The position numbers and the translations under genes were made by a program. This document shows positions 8,419 to 16,593 of a stretch of DNA of 64,000 nt, piece by piece; the first letter of the stretch is position 1; every line of letters starts with the position of its first letter. The DNA lies in assembly GCA_000985875.1 (NCBI GenBank), contig CCRI01000009.1, positions 186,001-250,000 on the forward strand. The letters run 5' to 3'. Below the pieces are notes generated by a model. The model saw only the letters and a program-made list of their open reading frames with translations, was not told the origin of the DNA and ran no database searches. This stretch comes from Neorhizobium galegae bv. officinalis. Lineage in GTDB: Bacteria; Pseudomonadota; Alphaproteobacteria; Rhizobiales; Rhizobiaceae.

Positions 8419-9672
8419 CTACACCACCGGCGGCGTGACCGCGCCGAGCTTGTCGATCTGCTGGCGGATATGGGCGCATTCGGCCGGCGAGTTGGCAAGC
8501 GCGATAGCCCGGTCGAAGGCTTCGCGGGCTTCGGGCCTGCGACCGGCCTGCATCATCAACCCGCCCTTGACCCCGTGGAAATAGAAATAACCGTCGAGCT
8601 TTTCGGCAAGCGGAGCGATCATCTCGAGCGCCGCCTCCGGCCCTTCGAGCTTGGAGACCGCGACGGCCTTGTTGAGCGTCACCACCGGCGACGGCTGGAT
8701 GCGCTCCAGGAGGCCGTAGAGCATGGTGATCTCCTGCCAGTCCGTCTCCTTCGGCGTCGGGGCGCGGGCATGCAGCGCCGAGATCGCCGCCTGGACCTGG
8801 TAGGGACCGGGCTTGCGGTGCCGGATCGCCTTGTCGAGCAGCGCCAGGGCCTCGTTGATCAGCCTGCTGTCCCAGCGGCTGCGGTCCTGGTCCTCGAGAA
8901 GCACGATCTGGCCGTTGGTGTCGATGCGCGTTTTGGCGCGTGAATGCTGCAGCAGCATCAGCGCCAGCAGCCCCATGATCTCCGGCTCGGCCGGGAAGAT
9001 GCGCAGCAGCAGGCGCGCGAGCCGGATCGCCTCGTCGCAGAAGGCGGCGCTGTCGGGATTGGTGATGCCGGCGGAATAGCCTTCGTTGAAGACGAGATAG
9101 ATCATCGCCGAGACGATGCCGAGACGCTCCGCCCGTTCCGCCGGCCCCGGCGTCTCGAAGGGCACGCCGGCCTTGGCGACACGCGCCTTGGCGCGGGTGA
9201 TGCGCTGTTCCATGGCGCTGTCGCCGACCAGGAAAGCGCGGGCGATCTGGGCGACGCTGAGGCCCGAGACGATCCTGAGTGCCAGCGCAATCTGCTGGGT
9301 CGCCGGCAGGTCCGGATGGCAGCAGATGAACATCAGCCGCAGGATGTCGTCGCGGTAGTGGGAATTGTCGAGCCGGTCGGCCATGTCGCCTTCGGCATCG
9401 GACAGATCGGAGAAGGCTTCCTCCTCCGGCAATGGATCGTTCCTGGAGCGCTTGCGGACCACGTCGATGCCGCTGTTGCGGCCGACGAAGATCAGCCAGG
9501 CGGCCGGATCGCGGGGCGGTCCCTTGTCCGGCCAGGTCCGGATGGCGCGCAGGCACGCCTCCTGAAAGGCCTCTTCCGCGGTATCGAGATCGCGGAAATA
9601 ACGAAGGAGCGCACCGAGCGCCTGCGGCCGGGCGGCCGTCAGGGCAAGCTCGATCCAGGCAATATCTGTCAT
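8419..9672 (-). CDS. ECF42-type RNA polymerase sigma factor with C-terminal extension
   Basis: 417 aa. The N-terminal ~170 residues carry sigma-70 regions 2 and 4 (FRDLDTAEEAFQEAC; SGLSVAQIARAFLVG). The remaining ~240 residues form a helical extension (DUF6596/TPR-like). This architecture, together with the adjacent DGPF protein, defines the ECF42 group, in which the extension rather than an anti-sigma factor is thought to control activity. The start codon overlaps the stop of the upstream DGPF gene (ATGA, 9669-9672), pointing to translational coupling. Target promoters are unknown. Confidence 0.88.
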   Translation of the reverse strand: MTDIAWIELALTAARPQALGALLRYFRDLDTAEEAFQEACLRAIRTWPDKGPPRDPAAWLIFVGRNSGIDVVRKRSRNDPLPEEEAFSDLSDAEGDMADRLDNSHYRDDILRLMFICCHPDLPATQQIALALRIVSGLSVAQIARAFLVGDSAMEQRITRAKARVAKAGVPFETPGPAERAERLGIVSAMIYLVFNEGYSAGITNPDSAAFCDEAIRLARLLLRIFPAEPEIMGLLALMLLQHSRAKTRIDTNGQIVLLEDQDRSRWDSRLINEALALLDKAIRHRKPGPYQVQAAISALHARAPTPKETDWQEITMLYGLLERIQPSPVVTLNKAVAVSKLEGPEAALEMIAPLAEKLDGYFYFHGVKGGLMMQAGRRPEAREAFDRAIALANSPAECAHIRQQIDKLGAVTPPVV

Positions 9673-10058
9673 GTCTTGGTCTCGCTAGGTTTGATCTCTC
9701 CGGGACGGAAAACGAGGAAGGGCCGGATTTCATAGGAACTGGAGCCGGGGTTGACCGCCGACAGCGCCTTCGAGAAGGCGACCGCCTCTTCCAGCGTCTC
9801 GACGTCGAGCGTGTAGAAACCGAGCAGCACTTCCTTGGTTTCCGCAAACGGCCCGTCGAGCACCAGCGGTTCCTGGCTGCCTTTCCGCACGGTGGTGGCC
9901 GCCGTCGTCGGCATCAGCCGTCCGACCGGGCCGAGCTTGCCGGCCTCAGCATAAGGCGTCTGCACCTCGATGAGCTTCGCCATGACGGCTTCCTCTTCCT
10001 CCCTGGACCAGGCGAAGACGGTTTCCTCGTGGGCGTAGCAAAGGATGGCGTAAAGCAT
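9669..10058 (-). CDS. DGPF/YCII-related protein (sigma-factor partner)
   Basis: 129 aa YciI-like ferredoxin-fold protein with the signature motif LVLDGPFAETKE near residue 70. DGPF proteins are the constant neighbours and usual targets of ECF42 sigma factors, and the next gene is such a sigma factor, overlapping by 4 bp. The biochemical role of the family is unsettled (small-molecule enzyme or signal module). Confidence 0.85.
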   Translation of the reverse strand: MLYAILCYAHEETVFAWSREEEEAVMAKLIEVQTPYAEAGKLGPVGRLMPTTAATTVRKGSQEPLVLDGPFAETKEVLLGFYTLDVETLEEAVAFSKALSAVNPGSSSYEIRPFLVFRPGEIKPSETKT

Positions 10059-10131
10059 GCGTAGCTCCTTCTCCTAATGAAGACGAAGGATTAACGCGGG
10101 TGCCGACAGGGCGCAGCAAATTTTTGATGGA

Positions 10132-10995
10132 TCAGCGCCGTCCGGTCGGGCTGGTGCCGAACGTTTCGCGGAAACGGCGCGAGAAATGCGACCGCGACGC
10201 ATAACCGGCGGCCTCAGCGGCAGCGATGCTGGAGGCGCCCGAGGATATCGCGTTCTGCCCGGCCTTCAGCCGCTCCCGGCGCAGGATGGCCCGGAACGAG
10301 GCGCCCTCTAAGGACAGCCGGCGCCGCAGCGTCGAGGCGCCGATCCCCAGCTGTTCCGCAACGTCGGCAACGCTCCAGGGCTCGGAGGGTGCGGTAGCGA
10401 TCAGCCAGGCGATCTCCTCCGAAAGGCTCTGGCGGAACAGCATCCGCGCTTCCGGCAGCGGCCGCAGCAGGGCCAGAACCTCGGTCATGCGCAGCCGTTT
10501 GATCGTCTCGCCGATCGTGCCGTCGGCAATCGTGGTTGCAGCATGGCAGAGCGCTTCCACCAGATCCTCGCTGAGCGGGAGGCCGAATGAACCCGCCTCG
10601 CCGCCTTCCATTCGCTCCGTTGCCGAAAGCGGCGCAATCCCCTCCGGCAGCGATGGAACGTCGAGCCGCAGCGCGACATAGAGGCCGTTGGTTTCGTCCG
10701 GTATGTTGACGACATCCATCGGCACTCCGCCGGGCAGGACGAACACCGACCCGGCCGGAAAGACCTGCGTCCGGTCGCCGAGCCAGACTTCCTTCTGGCC
10801 GTGGAGAACGATGCAAACCATCGGGCAGTCCAGTTCCAGCGCCTTCACCTTTTCCCGGTCGAAACAGCAATAGATGAACAGTTGCTCGGCATAGGCGTTC
10901 ATGCCGGGCTCGAGCTTGCCCGCCACCATCGGGCGCAGGCGATCGAGCAGACGGCGGGAAAAATCGGGAAAGCGCTGGGTGACGATCAGGTTCAT
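10132..10995 (-). CDS. AraC-family transcriptional regulator
   Basis: 287 aa with an N-terminal cupin-like AraC ligand domain (about 30-170) and a C-terminal two-helix-turn-helix DNA-binding domain (about 190-287: SVADVAEQLGIGASTLRR, then AGYASRSHFSRRFRETFGTSP). ATG 10993-10995 is used; a GTG two codons upstream is possible. It is divergent from the exported metallo-hydrolase gene (11131), the natural candidate target. Confidence 0.88.
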   Translation of the reverse strand: MNLIVTQRFPDFSRRLLDRLRPMVAGKLEPGMNAYAEQLFIYCCFDREKVKALELDCPMVCIVLHGQKEVWLGDRTQVFPAGSVFVLPGGVPMDVVNIPDETNGLYVALRLDVPSLPEGIAPLSATERMEGGEAGSFGLPLSEDLVEALCHAATTIADGTIGETIKRLRMTEVLALLRPLPEARMLFRQSLSEEIAWLIATAPSEPWSVADVAEQLGIGASTLRRRLSLEGASFRAILRRERLKAGQNAISSGASSIAAAEAAGYASRSHFSRRFRETFGTSPTGRR

Positions 10996-11130
10996 GGCCA
11001 CAGTATAGCGCAGGATGCGAAACGAAAAACATGCCTGTTGAGCGTTTCGGGCTCAAGCCGGCAAAAATCCGGCACGGACGGATGACGGAAAGCGGGCAGA
11101 AGGCGGTGACTTCAACCGAGGAGATTTTTA

Positions 11131-12000
11131 ATGAAGACCTTCGCCACCCTTTCCACTCTGTTCACCCTGGGCACGTCCCTTGTCGCCGCCGGCGCGGCCC
11201 TGTTCGCCCTTTCAGGCCCCGCTCATGCCGCGGCCGATCTCGAACTCTGGCGGCTCGATTGCGGCTCGGTCGTGGTCAAGGACCTATCGTTCTTTTCCGA
11301 TACGTTCGCTTATAAAGGGGAAAGCCGCACCTTGACCGACAGCTGCTACGTGATCCGCCACGGCGCGGACTACCTACTCTGGGATACCGGCCTGCCGGCA
11401 GCCCTGATCGGCAAGGCGCCGGACCTCTCACAGCCGCTGGCACCGTCGCTGACCGTCGACATCCCGACGCAGCTCCAGAAGATCGGCATCAAGCCGGATC
11501 AGATCGGCATCGTCGGCATCAGCCACAACCACTTCGACCATATCGGCCAGGCTTCGACGTTTGCGAAGGCAACGCTGATGATCGGCGCCGGCGATTGGGA
11601 AAGCCTGCACGAAAATCCCCTGCCCTTCGGCGTCATGCCGGCACTCGTCCAGCCCTGGATGGACGGCAAGGCGAAGGTGGACCCGGTCTCCGGCGACCGC
11701 GACGTGTTCGGCGACGGTTCGGTGATGATGCTGGCCATGCCCGGCCACACCAAGGGCGAGACGGCACTGCTCGTCAAATTGCCGCAAAGCGGACCGGTGC
11801 TGCTCTCCGGCGACGTCGTGCATTTCGAAGAGCAGATCGCCAATAACGGCGTGCCGCCCTTCAACATCGACCGGGCCGAAAGCCTAGCCTCGATGGAACG
11901 TTTGAACCGGATCGCTAAACAGCTTAAGGCAAAGCTCGTCATCCAGCACGATGCCGGCGACATCGCCAAGCTGCCGGCCTTCCCGGCCAGCGCCCGCTGA
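11131..12000 (+). CDS. Exported MBL-fold hydrolase, N-acyl-homoserine lactonase-like
   Basis: 289 aa. A Sec signal peptide covers residues 1-34 (cleavage after AHA). The metallo-beta-lactamase fold follows, with the zinc motif HNHFDH at 132-137, then PGHTKGE and SGDVV carrying further ligands. The layout resembles the AHL lactonase family (AiiA/AttM), which opens the lactone ring of quorum-sensing signals, but an exported version could act on other lactones or esters. RBS GAGGAG is upstream. It is divergent from the AraC regulator. The fold is sure; the substrate is inferred. Confidence 0.8.
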   Translation: MKTFATLSTLFTLGTSLVAAGAALFALSGPAHAAADLELWRLDCGSVVVKDLSFFSDTFAYKGESRTLTDSCYVIRHGADYLLWDTGLPAALIGKAPDLSQPLAPSLTVDIPTQLQKIGIKPDQIGIVGISHNHFDHIGQASTFAKATLMIGAGDWESLHENPLPFGVMPALVQPWMDGKAKVDPVSGDRDVFGDGSVMMLAMPGHTKGETALLVKLPQSGPVLLSGDVVHFEEQIANNGVPPFNIDRAESLASMERLNRIAKQLKAKLVIQHDAGDIAKLPAFPASAR

Positions 12001-12013
12001 CTTCGATCAGATC

Positions 12014-12040
12014 GCCACCGGCGCCTTGCGCGCCGGTGGC
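12014..12040 (+). terminator. Stem-loop after the MBL hydrolase
   Basis: A perfect 11-bp stem (GCCACCGGCGC / GCGCCGGTGGC) with a 5-nt loop starts 13 bp after the stop codon. No T-tract follows, so it may be a weak terminator or an mRNA 3' stabiliser. Confidence 0.5.
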
Positions 12041-12109
12041 AAACCGTCTCGCCTGTAGAATTTATTGGCAATATCTGCGACACTCATCGCAATGATGAAA
12101 GGATTGCAG

Positions 12110-12361
12110 ATGGCTTCGGAAAGCATCCACGTGCGCGTCACCGGTAAGCTGCAGGATCACATCCGCCAGCAGACCGGCGAAAACGGCCTCTACGAAAACG
12201 CCAGCGAATATATCCGCGCCCTGATACGCAAGGATATCCAGGGCAATGACGAGGCCTTGGATTGGCTGAAGCGGCACCTGGAGCCGGGGCTTCGCGCCGA
12301 AGAAAGCGAATTCGTCGAAGTCAGCGCCGAGGACGTCATCCGCCGCAATAAGACGCGATGA
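12110..12361 (+). CDS. ParD-like antitoxin
   Basis: 83 aa ribbon-helix-helix antitoxin: an N-terminal strand (SIHVRVTGKLQDHI) and YENASEYIRALIRKDI are the usual DNA-binding core, followed by an acidic toxin-binding tail. AAAGGA lies 6 nt before ATG 12110, favoured over two upstream in-frame ATGs. The toxin gene begins 1 bp after the stop. It is expected to neutralise the toxin and repress its own operon. Confidence 0.82.
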   Translation: MASESIHVRVTGKLQDHIRQQTGENGLYENASEYIRALIRKDIQGNDEALDWLKRHLEPGLRAEESEFVEVSAEDVIRRNKTR

Positions 12362-12362
12362 G

Positions 12363-12716
12363 ATGGTCGGCTATCTCTTCTACCCGCCGGCCGATGCCGC
12401 CCAGGACCTGATTTGGAAAACGACCGCGGAAACCTGGGGTGAGGCTCAGGCGGAGGCCTATATTCTCGGCCTGCACCGGCATCTCCAGCGGCTGTCGGAG
12501 ACCCGTGCGCTCTGGCGAAAACTTCCCTCGGCGCTGACAATTCCAGCCAACCTGGATATCGAGGCCTGGTTCAGCCGCTATGAACATCACTATGTCATCT
12601 TCCGCACATTGTCGGGTCCCCGCATCGGCGTCATCAGCATTTTGCACGAACGGATGGATTTGCCGGTGCGGCTTACCGATGATTTGCTAAGTATCGCTCG
12701 ACGGAATGCGGAGTGA
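12363..12716 (+). CDS. RelE/ParE-family toxin
   Basis: 117 aa, slightly long for the family. It has the ParE-like pattern: N-terminal helices (ADAAQDLIWKTTAETWG), then strands ending HYVIFRTLSGPRIGVISILHE. It is directly coupled to the ParD-like gene. Family toxins either poison DNA gyrase (ParE) or cut mRNA (RelE); sequence alone does not decide here. Confidence 0.8.
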   Translation: MVGYLFYPPADAAQDLIWKTTAETWGEAQAEAYILGLHRHLQRLSETRALWRKLPSALTIPANLDIEAWFSRYEHHYVIFRTLSGPRIGVISILHERMDLPVRLTDDLLSIARRNAE

Positions 12717-12767
12717 GTCTTTCCGCCTTTCGCTTCCAGATTTGATCCACCTCCCAAGGAATCCCCT

Positions 12768-13475
12768 ATGGCCGATCTGTCCGCCTTCCCGATCACGTCC
12801 AAATGGCCCGCCGAAAACCCAGACGTGCTGCAGCTCTATTCGACGCCGACGCCGAACGGTGTGAAGGTGTCGATCATGCTGGAAGAGATCGGCCTGCCCT
12901 ACGAGCCGCATTTCATCAATATCGGTGCCGACGAGACCTGGGGTCCGGAATATCTGTCGCTCAACCCGAACGGCAAGATCCCGGCAATCCTCGATCCGCA
13001 TGGCCCCGGCGACAAGCCGCTGGCGCTGTTCGAGAGCGGAGCCATCCTGATCTATCTCGCCGAAAAGACCGGCAAGCTGATCTCGTCAGATCCGGCCAAG
13101 CGATACGAGACGATCCAGTGGGTGATGTTCCAGATGGGTGGCCTGGGGCCGATGTTCGGCCAGCTCGGCTTCTTCCACAAGTTCGCCGGCAAGGACATCG
13201 AGGACAAGCGCCCGCGCGACCGCTACGCCAAGGAATCGCACCGCATCATCCGCGTGCTCGAAACCCGGCTTGAGGGCCGCGACTGGATCATGGGCGACGA
13301 ATATTCGATCGCCGACATCGCCATGCTCGGCTGGGTCCGCAACCTGATCGGCTTCTACGGCGCCGGCGAGCTCGTCGAATACGACCAGCTGAAGCGCGTG
13401 CCGGAATGGCTGGAACGCGGCCTCGCAAGGCCCGCCGTCCCGCGGGGCTTGGATATTCCGAAGCGCCCGGCCTGA
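12768..13475 (+). CDS. Glutathione S-transferase, YghU/YfcG-like
   Basis: 235 aa: a thioredoxin-fold N-terminal domain (about 18-105, LYSTPTPNGVKVSIML with the Nu-class Thr/Asn active-site region, and ALFESGAILIYLAEK for glutathione binding), then an all-helical C-terminal domain with WIMGDEYSIADIAMLGW. Nu-class enzymes bind two glutathiones and act as disulfide-bond reductases. AAGGAA lies upstream of ATG 12768. It is a single gene after the toxin-antitoxin pair. Confidence 0.88.
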   Translation: MADLSAFPITSKWPAENPDVLQLYSTPTPNGVKVSIMLEEIGLPYEPHFINIGADETWGPEYLSLNPNGKIPAILDPHGPGDKPLALFESGAILIYLAEKTGKLISSDPAKRYETIQWVMFQMGGLGPMFGQLGFFHKFAGKDIEDKRPRDRYAKESHRIIRVLETRLEGRDWIMGDEYSIADIAMLGWVRNLIGFYGAGELVEYDQLKRVPEWLERGLARPAVPRGLDIPKRPA

Positions 13476-13521
13476 TCAAACACCGCAAGCGGCCCTAGTT
13501 CATGGGGAGATGGAGGTAAAG

Positions 13522-13977
13522 ATGCCCAAGCTCACTCTCCCCATGCAGGGCGGCTGCCGCTGCGGACAGGTACGCCTGAAGATCAGCGCACCGCCGATTC
13601 TGACCATGGCCTGCCACTGCACCGGCTGCCAGAAGATGAGCGCGAGCGCCTTCTCGCTCTCCGCCGCAATCCCCTCTCAAGGGTTCGAGGTGACGCAAGG
13701 CGAGCCGGTGATCGGCGGCTTGCATGGCGACAACGCCCATCACTACCACTGCCCGCATTGCAAGAGCTGGATGTTCACCAAGCCGCAAGGCATGGACTGG
13801 TTCGTGAACCTGCGTCCGACCATGCTCGACAACGCGCAGTGGTTCGTACCCTTCGTCGAAACCTACACATCCGAAAAGCTGCCCTGGGCGACCACGCCTG
13901 CCGTATATTCCTACGAGACGTTCCCGCCCATGGAGGCCTATGAGGACCTGGTGAAGGAATTTGCGGGGCGGGACTGA
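13522..13977 (+). CDS. GFA-family zinc-binding protein
   Basis: 151 aa. The glutathione-dependent formaldehyde-activating (GFA/CENP-V) fold is shown by its cysteine pattern: GGCRCGQVRLKI, CHCTGCQKMS and CPHC, which bind two zinc ions. Most members are of unknown activity rather than true formaldehyde-activating enzymes. ATG 13522 is chosen because GGAGGT sits about 6 nt upstream; an ATG at 13510 is the alternative. It follows the GST gene by 46 bp, so the two may be co-transcribed in glutathione chemistry. Confidence 0.82.
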   Translation: MPKLTLPMQGGCRCGQVRLKISAPPILTMACHCTGCQKMSASAFSLSAAIPSQGFEVTQGEPVIGGLHGDNAHHYHCPHCKSWMFTKPQGMDWFVNLRPTMLDNAQWFVPFVETYTSEKLPWATTPAVYSYETFPPMEAYEDLVKEFAGRD

Positions 13978-14039
13978 AGTCCGGAAATCTCTTGTCAAAA
14001 TCCCGGGCCACTCCCATCATGGACGGGAAGGAGTTGTCG

Positions 14040-14294
14040 ATGGACATCCATGTTTCGCTGACGGACGATCTGGCCGAGTTCGTGAAGTCCAAAATGGCAT
14101 CAGGGCGCTACCGCTCCTCGAGCGAGGTCGTACAGGAGGCTTTGCGCCTGCTGGAGGAACAGGACCATGCGGCCGACGATCTGGATCGCCTTAAGAAGGC
14201 CTGGGACGAAGGCGTCGAAAGCGGCGACTACCGCCCGCTGGATTTGAACGCGCTCAAGGCGGAAGGCCGCAGCAGACGCGCGGGCAAGCCCTGA
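14040..14294 (+). CDS. ParD-type antitoxin
   Basis: 84 aa ribbon-helix-helix protein: HVSLTDDLAEFVKSKMASGR and YRSSSEVVQEALRLLEEQD are classical ParD/CopG signatures, followed by an acidic then basic tail. GAAGGAG lies before ATG 14040. It pairs with the ParE gene that starts 3 bp later, and is predicted to repress the operon. Confidence 0.88.
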   Translation: MDIHVSLTDDLAEFVKSKMASGRYRSSSEVVQEALRLLEEQDHAADDLDRLKKAWDEGVESGDYRPLDLNALKAEGRSRRAGKP

Positions 14295-14297
14295 TCC

Positions 14298-14600
14298 ATG
14301 GCCAAGGCGGTCCTCTATTCCAGCCGGGCGCGTGACGACATGTTGGATATCTGGTCCTGGATTGCCGACAAGAGCGGCTTAGCCATGGCCGATGCGGTTG
14401 CCGAGCGTATCGAGGCTCGCATATCGCGATTGGCGGACCACCCCGAGATGGGCCCGGCGCGCTCCGACATCGCTCAATCCGCCCGAATGCTGGTGATCGA
14501 GAGATGGCTTGCCCTCTACGCGATCGTCGATGATACGGTTCGCATCGTTCGCGTCGTTGACGGAAGCGCTGATCTTCGGCGGGTCAAATGGGACACATGA
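14298..14600 (+). CDS. ParE-type toxin
   Basis: 100 aa, the standard ParE length. It shows YSSRARDDMLDIWSWIAD at the N-terminus, ISRLADHPEMGPAR in the middle and RIVRVVDGSADLRRV at the end, all typical of the RelE/ParE fold. ParE toxins inhibit DNA gyrase. It forms a tight operon with the ParD gene and is the second toxin-antitoxin pair within 2 kb. Confidence 0.88.
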   Translation: MAKAVLYSSRARDDMLDIWSWIADKSGLAMADAVAERIEARISRLADHPEMGPARSDIAQSARMLVIERWLALYAIVDDTVRIVRVVDGSADLRRVKWDT

Positions 14601-14716
14601 ACCCACTCGACAAAACTGCATAAAAAAATCGCCGGTGAATGTCGGCATCGTCTCCCCTCCTTCGTCCTTGTGTCGTCCGGCATGGACGAGAACGACCCGA
14701 ACAGGAGGGAAAAATC

Positions 14717-15145
14717 ATGGATCAGAGTGCCCAGACGAACGACAACCAGAAAACTTCACCCGTCCGCGGAGGCGTGGTCGCCTATCTTCAGCTCGACGGC
14801 GCGATGAAGGCTGCCGACTATTACAAAAAGGCCCTCGGCGCCGAGATCGAGTCCTTTCATCCGGTGGATGACCAGGGGCGCACGATGCACATTCATCTCT
14901 ATGTCAACGGCAGTTCGGTAATGCTCTGCGACCCCTATCCGGATTACGGCCACCCGCTCGAAAAGCCGCAGGCCTTCACCATGATGCTGCCGGTCGATGA
15001 CATCGATTTCTGGTGGAAACGCGCGGTCGACGCCGGCATGACGGTGGAGACGGAGCTGCAGGTGATGTTCTGGGGCGACCGCTACGGCCAGGTCCGCGAC
15101 CCATTCGGCGTCGCATGGGCTATGAACGCGCCGGTCAAGGGCTGA
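14717..15145 (+). CDS. VOC-family (glyoxalase/PhnB-like) protein
   Basis: 142 aa with paired beta-alpha-beta-beta-beta modules. It has VAYLQLDGAMKAADYYKKAL at the start and the C-terminal WGDRYGQVRDPFG motif that closes the VOC metal site in PhnB-like proteins. The reaction is unknown. AGGAGGGA lies 7 nt before ATG 14717; the longer frame starting at 14639 lacks such a site. Confidence 0.85.
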   Translation: MDQSAQTNDNQKTSPVRGGVVAYLQLDGAMKAADYYKKALGAEIESFHPVDDQGRTMHIHLYVNGSSVMLCDPYPDYGHPLEKPQAFTMMLPVDDIDFWWKRAVDAGMTVETELQVMFWGDRYGQVRDPFGVAWAMNAPVKG

Positions 15146-15199
15146 ACCAGCTGCGAAACCAGCACGCCGCCGGTGATCCCGGCGGCGGACGTTATCGGC

Positions 15200-16483
15200 C
15201 TACCGCACCACGAAACAGGTGATCGCCTTGGCCTGCAGGGCCGAGCAGGCGCGCGTCGCGGCGTCGCCATCGGCAAAACCGGCGAAACGGGCGCGGAAGA
15301 TTTCCTTGCCGCCTTCGGCATAACTTTCGACGCTCGGCGCAACACGGCCGTACCCTTGAGCGAGCAGCGGCATTGCCTTTTCGAGCAGCGCGGATGCCTG
15401 ATCTCGGCTGGCGGCTGCGGCGATCTGGATGCGCCAGAGCGACCCGGCCGGCTGCGGCGGTGCCATTGTCTGAGACGACGCGGTCCGGGATGGCGCAGTC
15501 GGGGCCGGCGCAGTGTTCGGAACAGTGGCCCGGGGCGTCGCATAAAGATTGGCGAGCGCGGTCTTGGGCGCAACACCGAGCGTGATCTCCTTGCGCGGAG
15601 AAGGTGTCGCGAAGGCCAGCGGCAGCGTGTCTTCGGCCGGCCGTTTCTGCGTCTCGAACGCCACCAGACCACCGGACGCCGCATTGTTGCCGGGCACGTA
15701 GCGATCGAGCAGCGCCGCCATCTGGTCGTCGCGCTTGCGGGCGCTCTTGCCGCCCATGACGACGCCGATCACCCGCCGGCCATCGATGGTGACGGCACTG
15801 GCGATATTGTAGCCGGAAGCGTTGGTAAAGCCGGTCTTGACGCCGTCCATGCCGGGATAGCGGTACATGAGGTTGTTGTGGCCGCGCAGCCGCTTGCCGC
15901 GGAACTCCATGTTCCTGGCTGAAAACAGCTGGTATTCCCGGGGAAAGTCGCGGATGAGCGCAAGAGCCAGCTGGGCCATGTCCCGCGCCGTGGTCACCTG
16001 GGAGGCATCCGGCAGGCCCGATGCATTGCGGAACACGGTACGGCTCATGCCGAGCGCGCGGGCCTTCCTGGTCATCATCTCCCCGAAACGGTCTTCCGAA
16101 CCGCCGAGATAGTCACCCATCGTCGCCGCCGCGTCATTGGCCGAGCGCACGATCATGCCGTTGACGGCCTCTCGCACGGTAATCGTCCGGCCGGCGGGCA
16201 CACCGAGCTTGGAGGGGATCTTCGACGCGGCATTCGGCGTCATGGGGATGTCCTGGTCCCATTTGAGGCGACCCTCGCGCAGCGCCTCGAAGGTCATGTA
16301 GAGCGTCATCATCTTGGTGAGCGACGCGGGGTGGTTGATCTCGTCGGCACTCTCCGACGCCAGAACCTTGCCGCTCTTCACATCGTAGATGAAATGGGCA
16401 TAACCGGCCTCGGCCGTGCCGCCGACCGCCAGAGAGGCGCCGAGCACCAAAAGGAAAGCCAAAATCTGCTGAATTCGAAACAT
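15200..16483 (-). CDS. D-alanyl-D-alanine carboxypeptidase with SPOR domain
   Basis: 427 aa. A Sec signal peptide (1-26) precedes a penicillin-binding serine peptidase domain with ASLTK (SxxK nucleophile), RSAND (SxN) and VKTG (KTG). A Pro/Thr-rich linker (about 295-345) leads to a C-terminal SPOR domain (about 350-427) that binds denuded septal peptidoglycan. It trims the terminal D-Ala of pentapeptides, probably at the division site. The open frame runs on upstream into glpK sequence; the real start is ATG 16481-16483, after GAGGG and at the signal peptide. Confidence 0.9.
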   Translation of the reverse strand: MFRIQQILAFLLVLGASLAVGGTAEAGYAHFIYDVKSGKVLASESADEINHPASLTKMMTLYMTFEALREGRLKWDQDIPMTPNAASKIPSKLGVPAGRTITVREAVNGMIVRSANDAAATMGDYLGGSEDRFGEMMTRKARALGMSRTVFRNASGLPDASQVTTARDMAQLALALIRDFPREYQLFSARNMEFRGKRLRGHNNLMYRYPGMDGVKTGFTNASGYNIASAVTIDGRRVIGVVMGGKSARKRDDQMAALLDRYVPGNNAASGGLVAFETQKRPAEDTLPLAFATPSPRKEITLGVAPKTALANLYATPRATVPNTAPAPTAPSRTASSQTMAPPQPAGSLWRIQIAAAASRDQASALLEKAMPLLAQGYGRVAPSVESYAEGGKEIFRARFAGFADGDAATRACSALQAKAITCFVVR

Positions 16484-16593
16484 GCCGCCCTCTCTAAGTC
16501 GCCGGCGAAGATAAGGCAACGAACATGGTGCGAAAATGACGCATTGCGGATTTAAATCTAATTTTAACAAGATGGTTAATTGAAAATAAGGAC

